Assembly: GCF_024868665.1 (NCBI RefSeq) | Contig: NC_079900.1 | Coordinates: 19,874,125-19,938,124 of the forward strand | Source of the DNA: Triplophysa rosa | Taxonomy: Eukaryota > Chordata > Actinopteri > Cypriniformes > Nemacheilidae | Direction of reading: 5' to 3' | Length of the DNA: 64,000 nucleotides | Shown here: in pieces, positions 11,451-24,200 of the stretch | How positions within the stretch are numbered: position 1 is the stretch's first letter | How the letters are laid out: every line of letters starts with the position of its first letter | Notes under the pieces: generated by a model | The model's database searches: none | Told to the model about the DNA's origin: nothing | What the model saw: the letters and a program-made list of their open reading frames with translations, nothing else | Position numbers and translations under genes: made by a program

Positions 11451-11472
11451 CACATAGGCTTGTCTCAATCAG

Positions 11473-11703
11473 CCCCTATAGGGTTTTGGCTAGAAGGGAT
11501 ACAGCTACCTCCACTGGGCATGCGCACTTCAATACCGCACAATTTTTGTCACGCTGACAACAGTTAATTACTTTTTTATTGTAAGGTTAGATGTAGGGTT
11601 GGGGTAGGTGCATAAGATAATGCAATTTATTGTAATTTTATGGTGAGATTTTGCATCACTTCCGGCCATAGCTATATCCCTTCTAGCCACAAAGCCCCAT
11701 AGC
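11473..11703. mobile_element. MITE with 35-base terminal inverted repeats
   Basis: The left arm (11473-11507, core TTTTGGCTAGAAGGGATA) and the right arm (11669-11703, core TATCCCTTCTAGCCACAAA) are reverse complements with a few mismatches. The interior is non-coding. Target duplication is unclear. Confidence 0.7.
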
Positions 11704-11764
11704 TCCCGACAACTTGCACATAGTCTTCCGCGTTCTCTTCAATGCAATTCTCTTCTTCCGGTAA

Positions 11765-12060
11765 CAGTGTTAAAGTCCAGCTTGCGTTTTTTACTGCGAA
11801 TTGATTGGATGTATAAAAACAGCTGTTGCATTTTGAAATGAAACTAGCAGCAGACTGAAAGTTGAAGGGGAGGAGTTAACGGATGCTCCGCCCAAATAGT
11901 CTCATTTTCGTCATTTGAGATGGACCGTCATTGGCGGAAGTGCATTTTTAGATTTTAACTGAAGATTATGAGGGTATTGATCAACTATTTACTATAAACG
12001 CTACAATATTTCATGAAAAAATAAGAATTGTAATTTTTAATTTAACTGGGACTTTAAGTG
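11765..12060 (+). repeat. Dispersed repeat, inverted copy of sequence at about 56,146-56,365
   Basis: Blocks here (GGGGAGGAGTTAACGGATG; ACTGGGACTTTA at the end) occur in reverse complement inside an xab2 intron (AAAGTCCCAGT at 56.15 kb; CATCCGTTAACTCCTCCCC at 56.27 kb). The copies share order and spacing. It is a non-coding element of unknown family. Confidence 0.65.
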
Positions 12061-12959
12061 TATCTACATGCTGAGATTATGGTAGATTGTTTCTATTTTT
12101 AGGGCGGTGACTTAATTAAAAACAAAAGCAGAAGTCTATGTCTAATAAACGTAAATTCATCTGCCGTTGTATGCACCCTGCAGCATTTCTATCTTGACTG
12201 ACTCTCAAATGATTCGTTCCGCGATTCATCTGTCTACTCTCCACCTTTCCGCTAGTCTAGTCTGATGTAATTGGTCAGATGGTCTAATCTGCTGTGATTG
12301 GTCTACCGCGAATGAGGCGAATGAGCTACAGGTTTGGGGGAGAAGAGTGAAGTTTTCGCAGGCAGTCCTAGCAAAACGTAGGCGGGGACTATATGTAGTG
12401 ACGTAAATCCGGGGTGGTTCGCGAATCGTACTAGGGTTGACTCGTTTGCGTGATTCAGAGTCGACTCCCTTTTTTCAAAGCCAGTAACTTTGTTATTCAT
12501 TCACCTTCGGATTTACAATTTGGCAGACTGCTTACTTTTAAACACTGCAACATTACACACTGCATGAAATGTACTTTAGGGCTGCCCCCTTACAGTTGAG
12601 TCGACTATTTGTTATTCGATTATAAGTCACTTATTCAAACAAATTTTAATTAATCGATTGTCTGCTTCTCATTTCAAAAGTGTAAACGCACCATGTTAGT
12701 CGCTTTACATAGCCATACACTACCGTTAACTTGGATAAAGGAATGCTATTATAAGCATATTTAAATGTTTATTTGTAGGGTCTAAGAGTAACATAGCGGC
12801 TAAAAAAGAAGGAATGCAATCCTACATTTGCCAGATCTGCTAAGCACATGCACTGCATCCCTTCCATACATAGCTCAGTTTTCCCGACAATGCGGACAAA
12901 CTTGGGTTCCTGCAACATTCCAAAATGCGGCTTAATCCATTAAAATCAAATTCAGTATA

Positions 12960-14518
12960 CAGTGAGGGAAATAAGTATTTGATCCCCTGCTGATTTTGTA
13001 AGTTTGCCTACTTACAAACAAATGAAGGGTCTATAATTTTTATGGTGGGTTTATTTTAACTGATAGACACAGAATATTAAAAAAAATCAGGGGAAAAAAA
13101 TGTTATATAAAGGTTATAAATTGATTTGCATTTCAGTCAGTGAAATAAGTATTTGATCCCCGAGCAAAACATAACTTTGTACTTTGTGGAGAAACCCTTG
13201 TTGGCAAGCACAGAGGTCAGACATTTCTGATAGTTGGTCACCAGGTTTGCACATGTGTCCGGATACATTTAGTCCACTCCTCTGTCAATCTTTAAGGGTT
13301 CTTGGCTGTCGCTCAGCAAACTGGAGTTTAGCCTCCTTCACAGTGGTTCTTTAGGACTAGGGTCTAGAGACTGTCTAGGACATTTAATGTGCTTCTCCTT
13401 AAGCCACTATTTGGTTGTCTTGGCAATATGTTTTGCGTCTTTGTCATGTTAAAGGCTCATCCATGACCCATCTTCAGTGACCTAGTTAAGGGGAGGAGGT
13501 TCTCGTCCAAGATTTTACGGTACATGGGCCCGTCCCTCAGCCCCTCAATGCGGTGAAGTCATCCTGTATACCTGTAGCAGAGAAAAAGCCCTAAAGCAGA
13601 ATGTTTCCAACACTGTGCTTCTCTGTAGACATGATGTTCTTGGGCTCATAGTCAGCATTTCTCTCCCTCCAAACACAGGAGTCCATTTTGGTCTCACAGC
13701 AGTGCCAGCACTTTCGCCAAAGCCTTTTCTGAATCATTTTTATGTTCATTGTCAAACTTAAGACGAGCCAGGCGGGCCTTCTTGGGCAGGAGGACCTTGC
13801 GGGTGCTTCAGGATTTCAGTCTACTGTGGCATAGCGTGTTACCAATGTGTTACCAATGTTTTGCTTGCTAACTGTGTTCCCAACTGTCTTGAAATCATTA
13901 ACAGGCTTCTTCCGTGTAGTTCTGGGCTGATCTTTAACATTTCTCATGATCATCTTTACCCCATTGGGGAAATATTGCAGGGAGCTCCAGAACAAGGGCA
14001 TTTGATAGTTATTTTGTATATCTTCTATTTCCAAATAATCACACCAACAGTTGTCTCCTTCTCACCAAGCTTCTGTCTGTAGCCTATTCAAGGTTTGTGC
14101 AGGTCTCCAATCTTGTCGCTGACATCCTTTAAAACCTATTTGGTCTGGACCATGGTGTTGGAGAGGTTGAACTGGAAGATACAGATTCTGTTGGCAGGCA
14201 TCTTTTATATACATAACAAGCTGATTTAGGAGTACTTTCTTAAAGTGACAGGACTAATCTGTGGTCCATATAGGCACATAACCAATCTGTGGAGCCAGAA
14301 TTCTTGCTAGTTGGTAGGGGATCAAATACTTATTTCACTGACTGAAATGCAAATCAATTTATAACCTTTATATAACATTTTTTCCCCCTGATTTTTTTAA
14401 ATATTCTGTGTCTATCAGTTAAAATAAACCCACCATAAAAATTATAGACCCTTCATTTGTTTGTAAGTAGGCAAACTTACAAAATCAGCAGGGGATCAAA
14501 TACTTATTTCCCTCACTG
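12960..14518 (-). mobile_element. Tc1/mariner transposon with degenerate transposase
   Basis: The element is 1559 bases flanked by TA dinucleotides (12958-12959 and 14519-14520). Its terminal inverted repeats of about 200 bases start CAGTGAGGGAAATAAGT. Inside each arm is a second, imperfect copy of the end (AGTGAAATAAGTATTTGATC), the IR/DR arrangement of several fish Tc1 elements. The minus strand between the arms contains transposase relics, for example a WRERNADYEPKNI-like segment near 13.66 kb, broken by frameshifts and stops. It is non-autonomous. Confidence 0.88.
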
Positions 14519-14535
14519 TACACCTTAATAAAGCG

Positions 14536-14668
14536 TATTATGTAAAGAAAAGAAAGAAAAGAGCCTAGAACGTGAATGGAAAGCGCATTAAAAAAGGATC
14601 ACAGGACAAAGTGTAAGCGCTTTGCATTCATGTTCTGGGCTTCGGCTTTTCTTTACATAATACACTTA
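14536..14668. repeat. Foldback hairpin
   Basis: GTATTATGTAAAGAAAAG near 14536 and CTTTTCTTTACATAATAC near 14648-14665 are reverse complements. A second paired block lies inside (GCCTAGAACGTGAATG against CATTCATGTTCTGGGC). The total is about 130 bases. Confidence 0.65.
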
Positions 14669-14966
14669 ATTATATGGTATACCGAACATTTAGTGTAGAT
14701 TTTAGCTACTGCTTAAAAAAGCTACAAATACTATTGAAATGCTATAAGCTTTGCATGAAATATTTAAATAAATCCTTTTCAATATATTAAAATGTTACAC
14801 ATGACAGTATTTTTATAAGATGACATATTAAAAGTGTTTTACTTCACTTTTATTAGATTTAATAAAAAGGTTGAGGCAATTTAACCCTTTCATGCATGAA
14901 TTTCTGACAGTCAGGATAAGACTTAGACATAACTTACTGAGTGGACAGTATGCATTTGTTTTTGTT

Positions 14967-15773
14967 TTAAAGGCACAATATGTAATATTTGTTATGAAAT
15001 ACCAAAACAAACCTTGCACAGTGTGATATATTTCATGCAGTTATGTACTTACATTATCCCAAATGTTCCCAAGAATGTGCAAATCCAGAAAAATTTCTAT
15101 TTTAAATAATGGCTCGTCCCTTGTCACCCTTGTAATTGTCGCATATCAGTGACTTAATATCCGCACTATCCTCAGTTTACGGTTGTAGAAACTACGGCAA
15201 CATGCACATGCGGAAGTGGCGGTTATACAGCATCTGGGACGCAGCTGTTTTGTTGTTCAGTTATGGCTCACGATTACTCGTTGGCGAGTAAAGAAAATCC
15301 AAAAAACCTAAACGGTGAACAAGTCTATGGCAGTGTAATTAAATACAGTATGTGTTACACAAAAATATGTAGCCCAGTAACGTTACTTCTAAATACTGTG
15401 GGTTTTTAGATGTAATGAAAAATGTAAATTTAAAATGACGACTGTATGACTGTTTTAAACACGTAAAACTGCGCAGCATTGCGCTACCAAATCATTTGAC
15501 AAAGTCAAATATCAGTGACGAGCTAACGTAGCATTACATTGCACGTTTCTTACAGCTAATTCATTACGATGACATAAAATAATGTTATCAAACGTAATAA
15601 ATTCATTCATTACCTCGTCCGAGAATATGATGGGCGATCTCCATACGCCTCTGGATGGTGAAAACGATCTCCCATCATTCCACTCTCCTGCATAACGTCA
15701 AGCTTCGCCTTTGTTGTTGTTGTTTCGAAAGTGCACCATCTAGCGGTCCAAATTTACACATGGTGCCTTTAAG
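14967..15773. mobile_element. MITE with TTAAAGGCAC ends
   Basis: The ends are TTAAAGGCACAATATGTAA and the complement of CTTAAAGGCACCATGTGTAA, about 800 bases apart. TTAA at each boundary would fit a TTAA-target (piggyBac-type) non-autonomous element. No transposase frame is present. Confidence 0.6.
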
Positions 15774-15936
15774 AGATACAAACTGAACTCTATTAAATTC
15801 TATTACATTAATTCCGTTAAAATGTATTTCTGCAATGCTTTCTATGGTGCTTCACAAAAAATACATATTAGTAGGCCTATGCAATTAATCGATTCCAAAA
15901 TAAATGTTTGTGTTTATATAATATATGCGTGTGTTG

Positions 15937-15940
15937 TGTG

Positions 15941-15976
<36 letters not shown>

Positions 15977-15977
15977 G
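15937..15977 (+). repeat. TA/TG microsatellite
   Basis: Alternating TA repeats (about 15940-15959) run directly into TG repeats (about 15959-15976). Alternating purine-pyrimidine composition makes it length-unstable. Confidence 0.9.
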
Positions 15978-16003
15978 GTGTATGTATATATACACATGTT
16001 ATA

Positions 16004-16475
16004 TTAAAGGGGAATTTCACCCAAAAATCAGTGTAAACGAGAGCACTTCTTCTTCGTCTTCTTCTTGTACGAGAGCACTTCAAAGGTAGACAGGTTTGTG
16101 CTGACTCACAACGCGGAAGCGCAACTCTGTGTTTACATGCAGAAGACGAAGAGGTGCTCTCATGAACGCACGCCATACTAGAGGAGAATATATCGATTGA
16201 AGTCGGTATTTTGGTTTTTTTTTCGCACATAAAGCATTCTCGTCGCTTCAAAAAAATTCAACTGAGCCACTATGCGCAGATGGACCAATGTAACGATGTC
16301 TTTAGTACTTTTCTGGACCTTGGCAAAAACTGACACCGTGATGTCTATGAGGAGGCCTGGAAAGCTCTCGGATGTCACCTAAATATCTCTATTTGTGCTC
16401 CGAAGACGCCGGAAGTTATGGGTGGGTGAGTAAAAAATCACACAAAGTAGATTTTTGGGTGAAATTCCCCTTTAA
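16004..16475. mobile_element. MITE with TTAAAGGGGAATTTCACCC ends
   Basis: The left end TTAAAGGGGAATTTCACCC and the right end GGGTGAAATTCCCCTTTAA are perfect reverse complements for at least 19 bases and continue with AAAAATC. TTAA at both borders suggests a TTAA target. The length is 472 bases with a non-coding interior. Confidence 0.8.
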
Positions 16476-17257
16476 TACATATTTCCGTAAACATATATGC
16501 ATTTATAATTTATAATTTAAAATATTACATATATTTCTCAAATATATACGTGTATGTTTATGTTTATACATAAATGTACTCGCCACACACAAGGGGGGCG
16601 GAGTGTAGGAAATTAATTTCAAAGGGGGACTGAATTCTACCTCAAAATGTAGAGGATTTCCATCTTTATTCACATAATAGCCCCCATTAGCGACATCCCC
16701 ATGTGCTGACATTGCATGTGAGTAACTTAAATCTTAACAGTTAAAAATATGATTATTCAAGTCAAAGTTTATATACAGATGTGCTTCTTTGTTGTTAGGT
16801 GGTTATTTTGTTTGGTTAGCAACACCACATTTTTATAGTTCTTGGGTCTGCATTATTCCCCTATAAAGGAAAGAAAATAACAGTGCACCTTTATTTGTTG
16901 GTTGTGCTGGAGTTAGTTAGAAATACGCATGGCCATATGTTATGTTCATATAGATTGGTGCAGGGATGACGTATTTTTGTAGGCCAACCGGCAAGTTAGT
17001 GCCACACTGGTTCCCTCTACCAAAAGCCTATAGATTTTTTTCCCAGATTTGTGGAAGACGGCAAAAAATAAGCTCTGTGAGGTTTATGATACTACACGTT
17101 TAGTCTACAAAGACAACCTTTAAAAATGAACACAACATTCATTATTTTCGAAGCCTAAATACAATCATCAGCAGCAAGTACGGATTATGACTTAAAAAGG
17201 CCTGGGGCCAGTTACCTCCGCCCCCCCACCATATTTTCCCTGTTCTTACCCTTACAC

Positions 17258-17412
17258 CAGGGGTGTCAACCTTAATTCCTGGAGGGCCTCAGCTCTGCAG
17301 TTTGGCTTCAACCAGTTCCAACCCACACCTGTTTGTAAATTTCTAGTAATCCTAAAGACGTTGATTAGCTGAATCAGGTGTGTTTGATTAGGGTTGGACC
17401 TAAACTGTGCAG
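17258..17412. repeat. Short dispersed element (CAGGGGTGTCAA family)
   Basis: It starts CAGGGGTGTCAACC and contains TTCCTGGAGGGCC and TGATTAGCTGAATCAGGTGTG, sequences I recognise as recurring in cyprinid genomes as a short non-autonomous element. The exact right border is uncertain. Confidence 0.55.
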
Positions 17413-17608
17413 TTGAAACATGGTTAAAGTAACGCAAAAACATATGTTGCCATGACTTGTTGATGATATCATTTTTTTACAGTGTATTCAGGGCCCAATA
17501 GTAACAGGAATGCCAGGGAGCCCCCACAGACAAAAAGCCTTGTCAAAGAGGCCTTGTATAGGCCATGGGACCCATATATTAAACATTAATAAACATTTGT
17601 TTTCATTG

Positions 17609-17925
17609 GCGCTTTTCCACCATCGCGCCGAATCATTCTCATTGCTTGATCGTTCCACTCCGTCCCGATCCATGCCAGCCGGTACGTAAATAGTCTCATT
17701 TTCCACCACAGGGCTGATAACGGAAATTTTCAGAATGTAAGCGCGTCACGCGCTGCCTTGGAGACACAAGAGACTGAGCTATAACGCCTCTGCGCGCATT
17801 CATCAGCATTCCGAGCCGAGAACAGTTTGTCATCGTGCCGTGTTGAACCAGGCTCACATGGAAAATATAACTGTAACCGTTTCAGACTGTGCTTAGAACG
17901 GTTCGGCGCGATGGTGGAAAAGCGC
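17609..17925. mobile_element. MITE with GCGCTTTTCCACCATCGCG ends
   Basis: A 24-base arm at 17609-17632 (GCGCTTTTCCACCATCGCG...) is the reverse complement of 17902-17925. The interior is non-coding. No clear target duplication was found. Confidence 0.75.
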
Positions 17926-20534
17926 TCAAAATTGTTGGTGGGGTTTTCTGTACTAAACTGGATGGCACAACCTTAAAGCCCAGGGCCCCCTTGGGCTCAT
18001 GGTAGTCAAGGACCCCTGGGTACTGGCCACATTGGCCCGGTTAGTAATCCATTCCTGGCTGCCAACAGTACCCTTACTTGATAGTCGTGGTGTATGTCCG
18101 AAAGTAGTAATCGACGTCACTGCACGGCTACATTACTGAGGTGACTTGTCACCAGTATGGAAGACCATAAGGGCCAGAACGTGTGAAACTAATGCTAGGC
18201 TAAGGTGACCAATCACCTTGCTCGTGCACACTAGTCTAGCTCCACCCTTTTGGTACCGGACTATGCTAGGTACCCCAATGGAAGGGTCCCAAAAAAGTAG
18301 TAAGGTACAGTTTACTATTTTGGTACCATTCACAACTTCGGACCATGGAAACACGGATAATCAGTCCCCACATGATTTTGCTTTTTTTTGTGATTTCTGC
18401 GGCCAAAAATGCTTAATTTTGCAGTGGCTTCATTCAAAATTTGCAATAAAAATTGCAGGTTTTTTTACAGAAAAGTTAAAAATACTACTTCAATTGGCGA
18501 ATAAGGTTCTTCTTTAAAACTACCACCTGTGAAAACATTATTTATGCATTTCCTATGATTAAAAGGCATGCAGCAGATTCATACTGAAGGTCTGGAAACC
18601 TTGGTCGCTTTAAGTTTAAGGCCCGCCCAAGAGGCCATTTTGACTGACAGATCAATCAATCAATCAACGAATCACGATTCGTTTCATACCGCTTCATGTT
18701 TATGGTTGTGGAAATGTCTCTGCGATTACGTTTATGAGTTTATGCTGTGAACCTCGCATACTTTTAAGAAATCAGCGTTTAGTTGATTGTGATGAATGTT
18801 CATTGACACCGAAATAAACATGACAGCTTTCTATCAGATGGTTTTATGTTGTTTCCAGGTGTGTTGTTTAAGAACGTGACACACACATCGGTGAGGCTGA
18901 CTTGACTCAAAGCCACTAGCCTGCAACATTTAGCCAAAAAAAGAGTAACGGCGACCAGAGGCTAGTTTTTTTAAATAAATGGCAATGGATGTTGTTAGCA
19001 AATTGTAAGTGCTACAGACCCTTCTATCTCCCTTCTATAGTATCTCTGCTTGACTTTCGGAGCAGATTTTGATGGAATGCGTGATGTGATGTGATGACAT
19101 CACATGGCGCGTCTTCAGCCAAATTATGCGTAAAATCTGCGACAATCTCAGAATTTTTTTTTGATTATGCGTTTTTTGACTGCATTATAAACCTAATTTT
19201 ACAAACCTACTTTTCTGCTATTAATGCAAACTATCATAATGCAAAATTTCTTAAGGGTCCTTAAACAGAACTCGTTTTCTTTAAGAAAATATATATATTT
19301 TGTTTTATTATATAATCATTTTCGTTGGATTTTGGCACGAAATCAAATCCAGGCATGTTTTTTATCATTCCTTCAGAAATTCAAACATGAATTTGAGTTG
19401 GAAAAGTGTGAATTGGGCATGACAATGTGGAAAACAAGAACATGGAGACTACGTAAAACTTAAACTGAAATTGGCAACAAAAGTTCAAAATCATCATGAA
19501 CTTAAATCAATGACAATGACAAATTAGAGATGAGATTACTTAAAAAATTTATTTTTCTAATCCAGTGGGAGTGATTCGTAATCAAAGAATTTTGGAAAAG
19601 AAAATTTACAGACATGAACATGGAAAAGAAAACGCAAAACATCAATGTGCTTGGTGAAATGAGAACATAAATAATAAAATCTGAAACTAAACACAGAACA
19701 GAACCGAACGCTAGCTCATCTTTACCCAATAAATACACCTCAGGTGACCTAACATCCTAAACATTGCACGGAATCCACTTACATTTCACCATTAACCTCT
19801 CCCAAACTGACACACACATTAACACAAATACACCTCACTCACAAAAACACATCATTCAACCATTTCAACATGTCATTTTATGCTCTTTACAAAAATATGT
19901 ACATCTTACGGCAAAGTACTTCATCTGGTTCATCTCGTTCATAGATGAGAAAGTGGCTGATTCGATCAGTTTTTTTAGTGCTGATGAAGAAAAACAGACA
20001 AAATGCCCATTTTATACAAAATGACAGACAACTCATGCTATCTAAGAAACTAAGGCCAAGTTAGACAGTGTATAGCTGATTCAGAAACAATATTATATAT
20101 ATAACAATATCTGCCTTATACCTGTGGCTGTTTCCTTTAAATCACTAATATATTAGCAGGTGTATGTCAGTGTGTAATTCTTACACAAACACAAGCACTT
20201 GTTCACTCAGCTCTGGATAAAGAAGTGAGAGTTACATGACAGCCGATTAGCGTTTATTGTCTAATTCTCTCTTCCATTCCGCTCATTCGTTTATTCACAC
20301 ACACCAGCGCATCCAGCAGGGTAGCTTATTCATTGCTTACAAATCTTCACAATATACAAATCATTGTCAAAAATGAAAATAATCAGCATTTAACAGCATT
20401 CAAATATACAGTATATTAAATCAGCATTGATTTGTTTTCTTTCATCATTGTTTCCAGTTACAGCTAAACAGTGAAAAGACTTCCTTCCTTTTTATAGTAT
20501 AGTTAATGGAAATCAACAGCATGTTCTGGCTTAT

Positions 20535-20540
20535 TTTATT
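20535..20540 (-). terminator. Candidate polyadenylation signal of camsap3
   Basis: AATAAA on the minus strand about 700 bases after the camsap3 stop at 21,240. Another AATAAA overlaps the stop codon itself and is too close to be the main signal. Confidence 0.35.
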
Positions 20541-21239
20541 TGTATTTTTTTTTTGCTTTTCATCCATAAGTAAAGCAAAGGAAAAATGATTGAGTTTTTA
20601 ACATGCTCTCCTGAGGTCCTCAAGCTCGAGAAGTAATAAGAAAACATCCAGATGTCTACAGATGTACTTCAGGATGGGCACAAACTCTAAACCTACAGCA
20701 GCATGGACATTTTTCTTACCACGTGATGAAAAAGTGTACCTGCACCCCTGCTTGTAATACACTTCTACAGTCAGTCCCATAAGACTGAGCTGAAAAACAT
20801 AAAGAAGGCCTGTGTTGGTTTGCGCCCTACATTCATCAAAGAGCAGTGCAGATTTCATCCGTTTACATGATAAAGAAGCTGGTTCATAGAGTAAAGAAAG
20901 CAAGGAGCTGGAGAAGGAGATGAGGTTTTCTTCTGCTGCCTAGGGGGCAGGTGACATTCATTTTACTTGGAGGGCGAGAATGGAAGATTTAACTGTGACG
21001 GACTGTTCTCATACAATCATAGAAAATCAAGCTGGCCATTTTCCTTGCAATCTGTCTTTCTTGGGTCACCTGAGGAAAACAGCCATGTAGATTTCTGAAA
21101 AGATCTTTTTAAGTTGACCTAGTTACATAGAAAGTCAACAAACTCTGAGGGCAGATTTATTTCTGATCCCGCACTTTCTCCTGGCACACACTCTCGGGTG
21201 ACGTGGCGAGCTCAGGCGTAGTGGCAAAAGCCTCGAGCT

Positions 21240-24200
21240 TTATTTTGGAGTCCCAAGCTTTTTGGGGGTTCCCGGGCGTTTGCGCTCCCACAAATGGTTG
21301 GGAATGGTGAAGGCATCCACACTCATAGACATGGTTTTGGACGGGATGGCCGTAAACTGTTTGCGGTCAGAGCTGTACTTATAGATGGACTCCACCATAT
21401 CCAGAGAGATGACGCGTGGGCCGATGCCCGTCAGCCGGACCATCTCCTCCGTCTCGGGGTTCATGGTGTAAACCGCCCGGAACTGACAGCTGGCATCCCG
21501 GAACAGGATAAGGAAATGGTTTCCAGTGGCTTTCTCCATTTCCTTAGTGCAGTGCAAATACAAATTCAAATGATCAGATTGTAAGAGCATTACATCATGT
21601 ATTCAAATGCATTATGCAAATATTTGTTTGGAGTGAGTCACGGGCAGAGCACCCACAGAGCGGCTACAGATGGTGACTCATAGGTGGCTCACCTCTACAA
21701 TCTTGTTTTTTTGGGGTTCGTTGACCTTCCCTGCCAAACAACAGCGTGAGATGGCATTATGGATAATGAACTTATTGGATTTAAAGCTTGGCTCCTTGTA
21801 GAGTTTAGGCCCTGAAACAAAAAGAGATGCAATACCGCATGATAAATGAATGCTGTGAAAATGGGAGAGGCGTCAGATCTGCGTAGAGAGACAGCTCTTA
21901 AAAGGGCCGCATTCTTAAACCTGCTGCTGTGACTCCTGTCACTAATGTTAATCAAAGAACAAAATAAAACAGGATTTATGAAAAAATAGGTGATTAATCA
22001 GATTAATTTTTTATCGATTGACAGCACTAATAATTAACCATCCACTAATATAAATGTTTGCTTAGCAAACACCATTGATTATAATATATTTCAATTCACA
22101 CAGTGTTGTTGTTTACCAGTGTATTCTGGGATGGAACCCGGAGATGAAATAGTAGATCCAGTCTCCCAGTCTCCATTCTGTGCAGCGAGACGGCCCGGAG
22201 ACATCAGTCTGGATGGTGAATGAGATCGACTGCAAACAATCGTCAGAGGTTATGATGTCACAAAACAAGTTTTATTATCAGTACATTATATACAGATCAG
22301 ATTGAAATAATCTACCTTGGAGATTTCCTGACAGTTAGTGTCCCATTTTCATTGGCCATGGAGGACAGGTTCATTGTCGAATGGGAGTACACTTTATTAA
22401 GCCTAGAACCTAAGACACACAAACAAAATCCACTCATGATACAGAGCTTTAACACAACGTTTAACAATGAAAGGACAATACGGTACCAGTGACTTACCCA
22501 TGAACCCTTTGGCAGGGCTGCGGGAGAGGCCGGAGTCATCTCTGAACACAGTTTTGGGCCTTTGCTTCTTCACGCCTCTGACGGTGGTGGGTTTTTGACG
22601 GAGAACTTTGTCTAGATCCTCCATTATTTTAAGCTGGTGCCGACGTTCGTACTCCTGGCGAGTGAAGTCTCCGCGGCGCTGAGGTGTGCCCTCGGGTGGT
22701 GGGGTGCGGGGTGGCGGGGGTGTGCAGGGAGTCTGGGGTCTCTCCTCCCCTATACGGGGATCGTCCACTGATGATGACCTGCTGTTGAACGTAAGCATGG
22801 ATTAATGTCAAAACACTATAAATGATATGATACCAGTTGCATATTTGCTCTAGTAAAAAATCTATGATACAAGTCTCAAGTCCCTCCTTCATGTAAGGCT
22901 ATGGGATTTTGTTGTTGCTGTTGTTTTGTTTTACTTTACTTGTTTTATATAATTTTACTGTCTGGCAGGTAAAGGTCTGAATCCAGATATCTTGTAAAAA
23001 AGCAGCTTTCTTTAAAGCTGCAAATTTTGTGATAAAAAATTAACAAAGTGTGTTAATAAGGAAGAACATTAAAACATCTCATTCACAATGGTAAGCTTAT
23101 AATAATGATTTTTAAGTTGAGCTGTCGGTAACAATTTTGCTGAACATATCGATTTCATCTGACTTCAACCCACGTAAAGGTGAAGTATGTAAAGTAATGT
23201 AAAACTTTGAACACAGGTGGCGATAGAGAGGCAAATGTTACAGATTGCAGCTTTACAAGACTATTTCTAACCCTAAATATCAGCAAACACTTTCAGTTTG
23301 CACAGCTTTACAGCAGCTCTCACCTGGCCTCTCTCTCTCTTTCCTGCTCTTGTTTTCGTCTCTTCATCTCTTCTGCCCTCTTTTGCTGCTTCTCAAGTAA
23401 CGCTGCTCTTCTCTGAGCCATCTCATCTTCAGGTCGAGTTTCATCCTGCTACAAAAACAATTTCAGACAGTTAAGCCCATGCTTTTAAAACTGCCAAAGT
23501 CAAGCAATAAAATGAATTCCTCACCTTGAAAAAGAACCCAACTCCACCCCTCGTTTCTTGCTCCGTCTGGTCGCTCATCGAGTCGAAGAACATGTCCTGG
23601 TTCTGATCCGCTTCCCCACCCTCAAACGCTTTTAGAGAGGACAGGGAGACCTCGATAAGACTGCTGCGCTTGCCATTCAAACCCGCTGTGGGAACATCGC
23701 TCTCAAACGAGCACTCGGATGGAGCTCCCGAGCTGCTGCCGCCATGGCGCACCGTTCTGGGCAAAGTCTGTGAAGATCCGCCCTCCAACTCCATACTAAA
23801 GATGGTCTGATCCTCACTGGAGCCCGTGTCTGAGAAGTTGTCCTCAGGTCTGGCCAGGGAGGATGCAGAACGGGATTCGCTTGGCGTCCCTATGTTGAAA
23901 GAGGACGAGTTCTGATCCCTGCATTGCCATGGCGACCCTCGTCGTAAGTGAGGGATGGTGTCCACGCTCTGAGGGGCAGTAATGACTCTTGTAGAATGCG
24001 GCTTCTTAACATCTGCAGATCGATTCATTTTGGGGCTCTTCGGAGGTGCAGACTGTGCCCTGCGGTGAGACGCTGGCGATTTGGGTGGGGCGGTGTGATT
24101 AGAGTTCTTGCGAGACGGGGAAGGGGAAGAGGAGGCAGAGGGTACGTTACGATTGGACTGCCTTGACAGACGAGGAGGGGTAGCTGTTGAGGGTTTGGAG

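Larger units (their letters stand above)
10200..20530. other. Intergenic region between nr5a5 and camsap3
   Basis: The two genes converge here and no host coding exon was recognised. It holds a solo LTR (10825-11450), MITEs (11473-11703, 14967-15773, 16004-16475, 17609-17925), a Tc1 element (12960-14518), a hairpin at 14.6 kb and a TA/TG microsatellite. A G-run tract lies at 10640. About 18.06-18.35 kb looks like another degraded dispersed element (GGTACC-rich). 18.4-20.5 kb shows nothing recognisable. Confidence 0.7.

Noticed and set aside
16004..16251. 124-codon minus-strand frame
   Set aside because: It runs through a MITE and a TA/TG microsatellite; composition reflects repeats, not protein.
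17252..17443. 63-codon minus-strand frame
   Set aside because: Derived from a common short dispersed element (CAGGGGTGTCAA type), not a gene.
19080..19105. GTGATGTGATGACATCAC palindrome, possible CRE-like site
   Set aside because: Isolated in a gene desert with no promoter context; too little to support a regulatory call.
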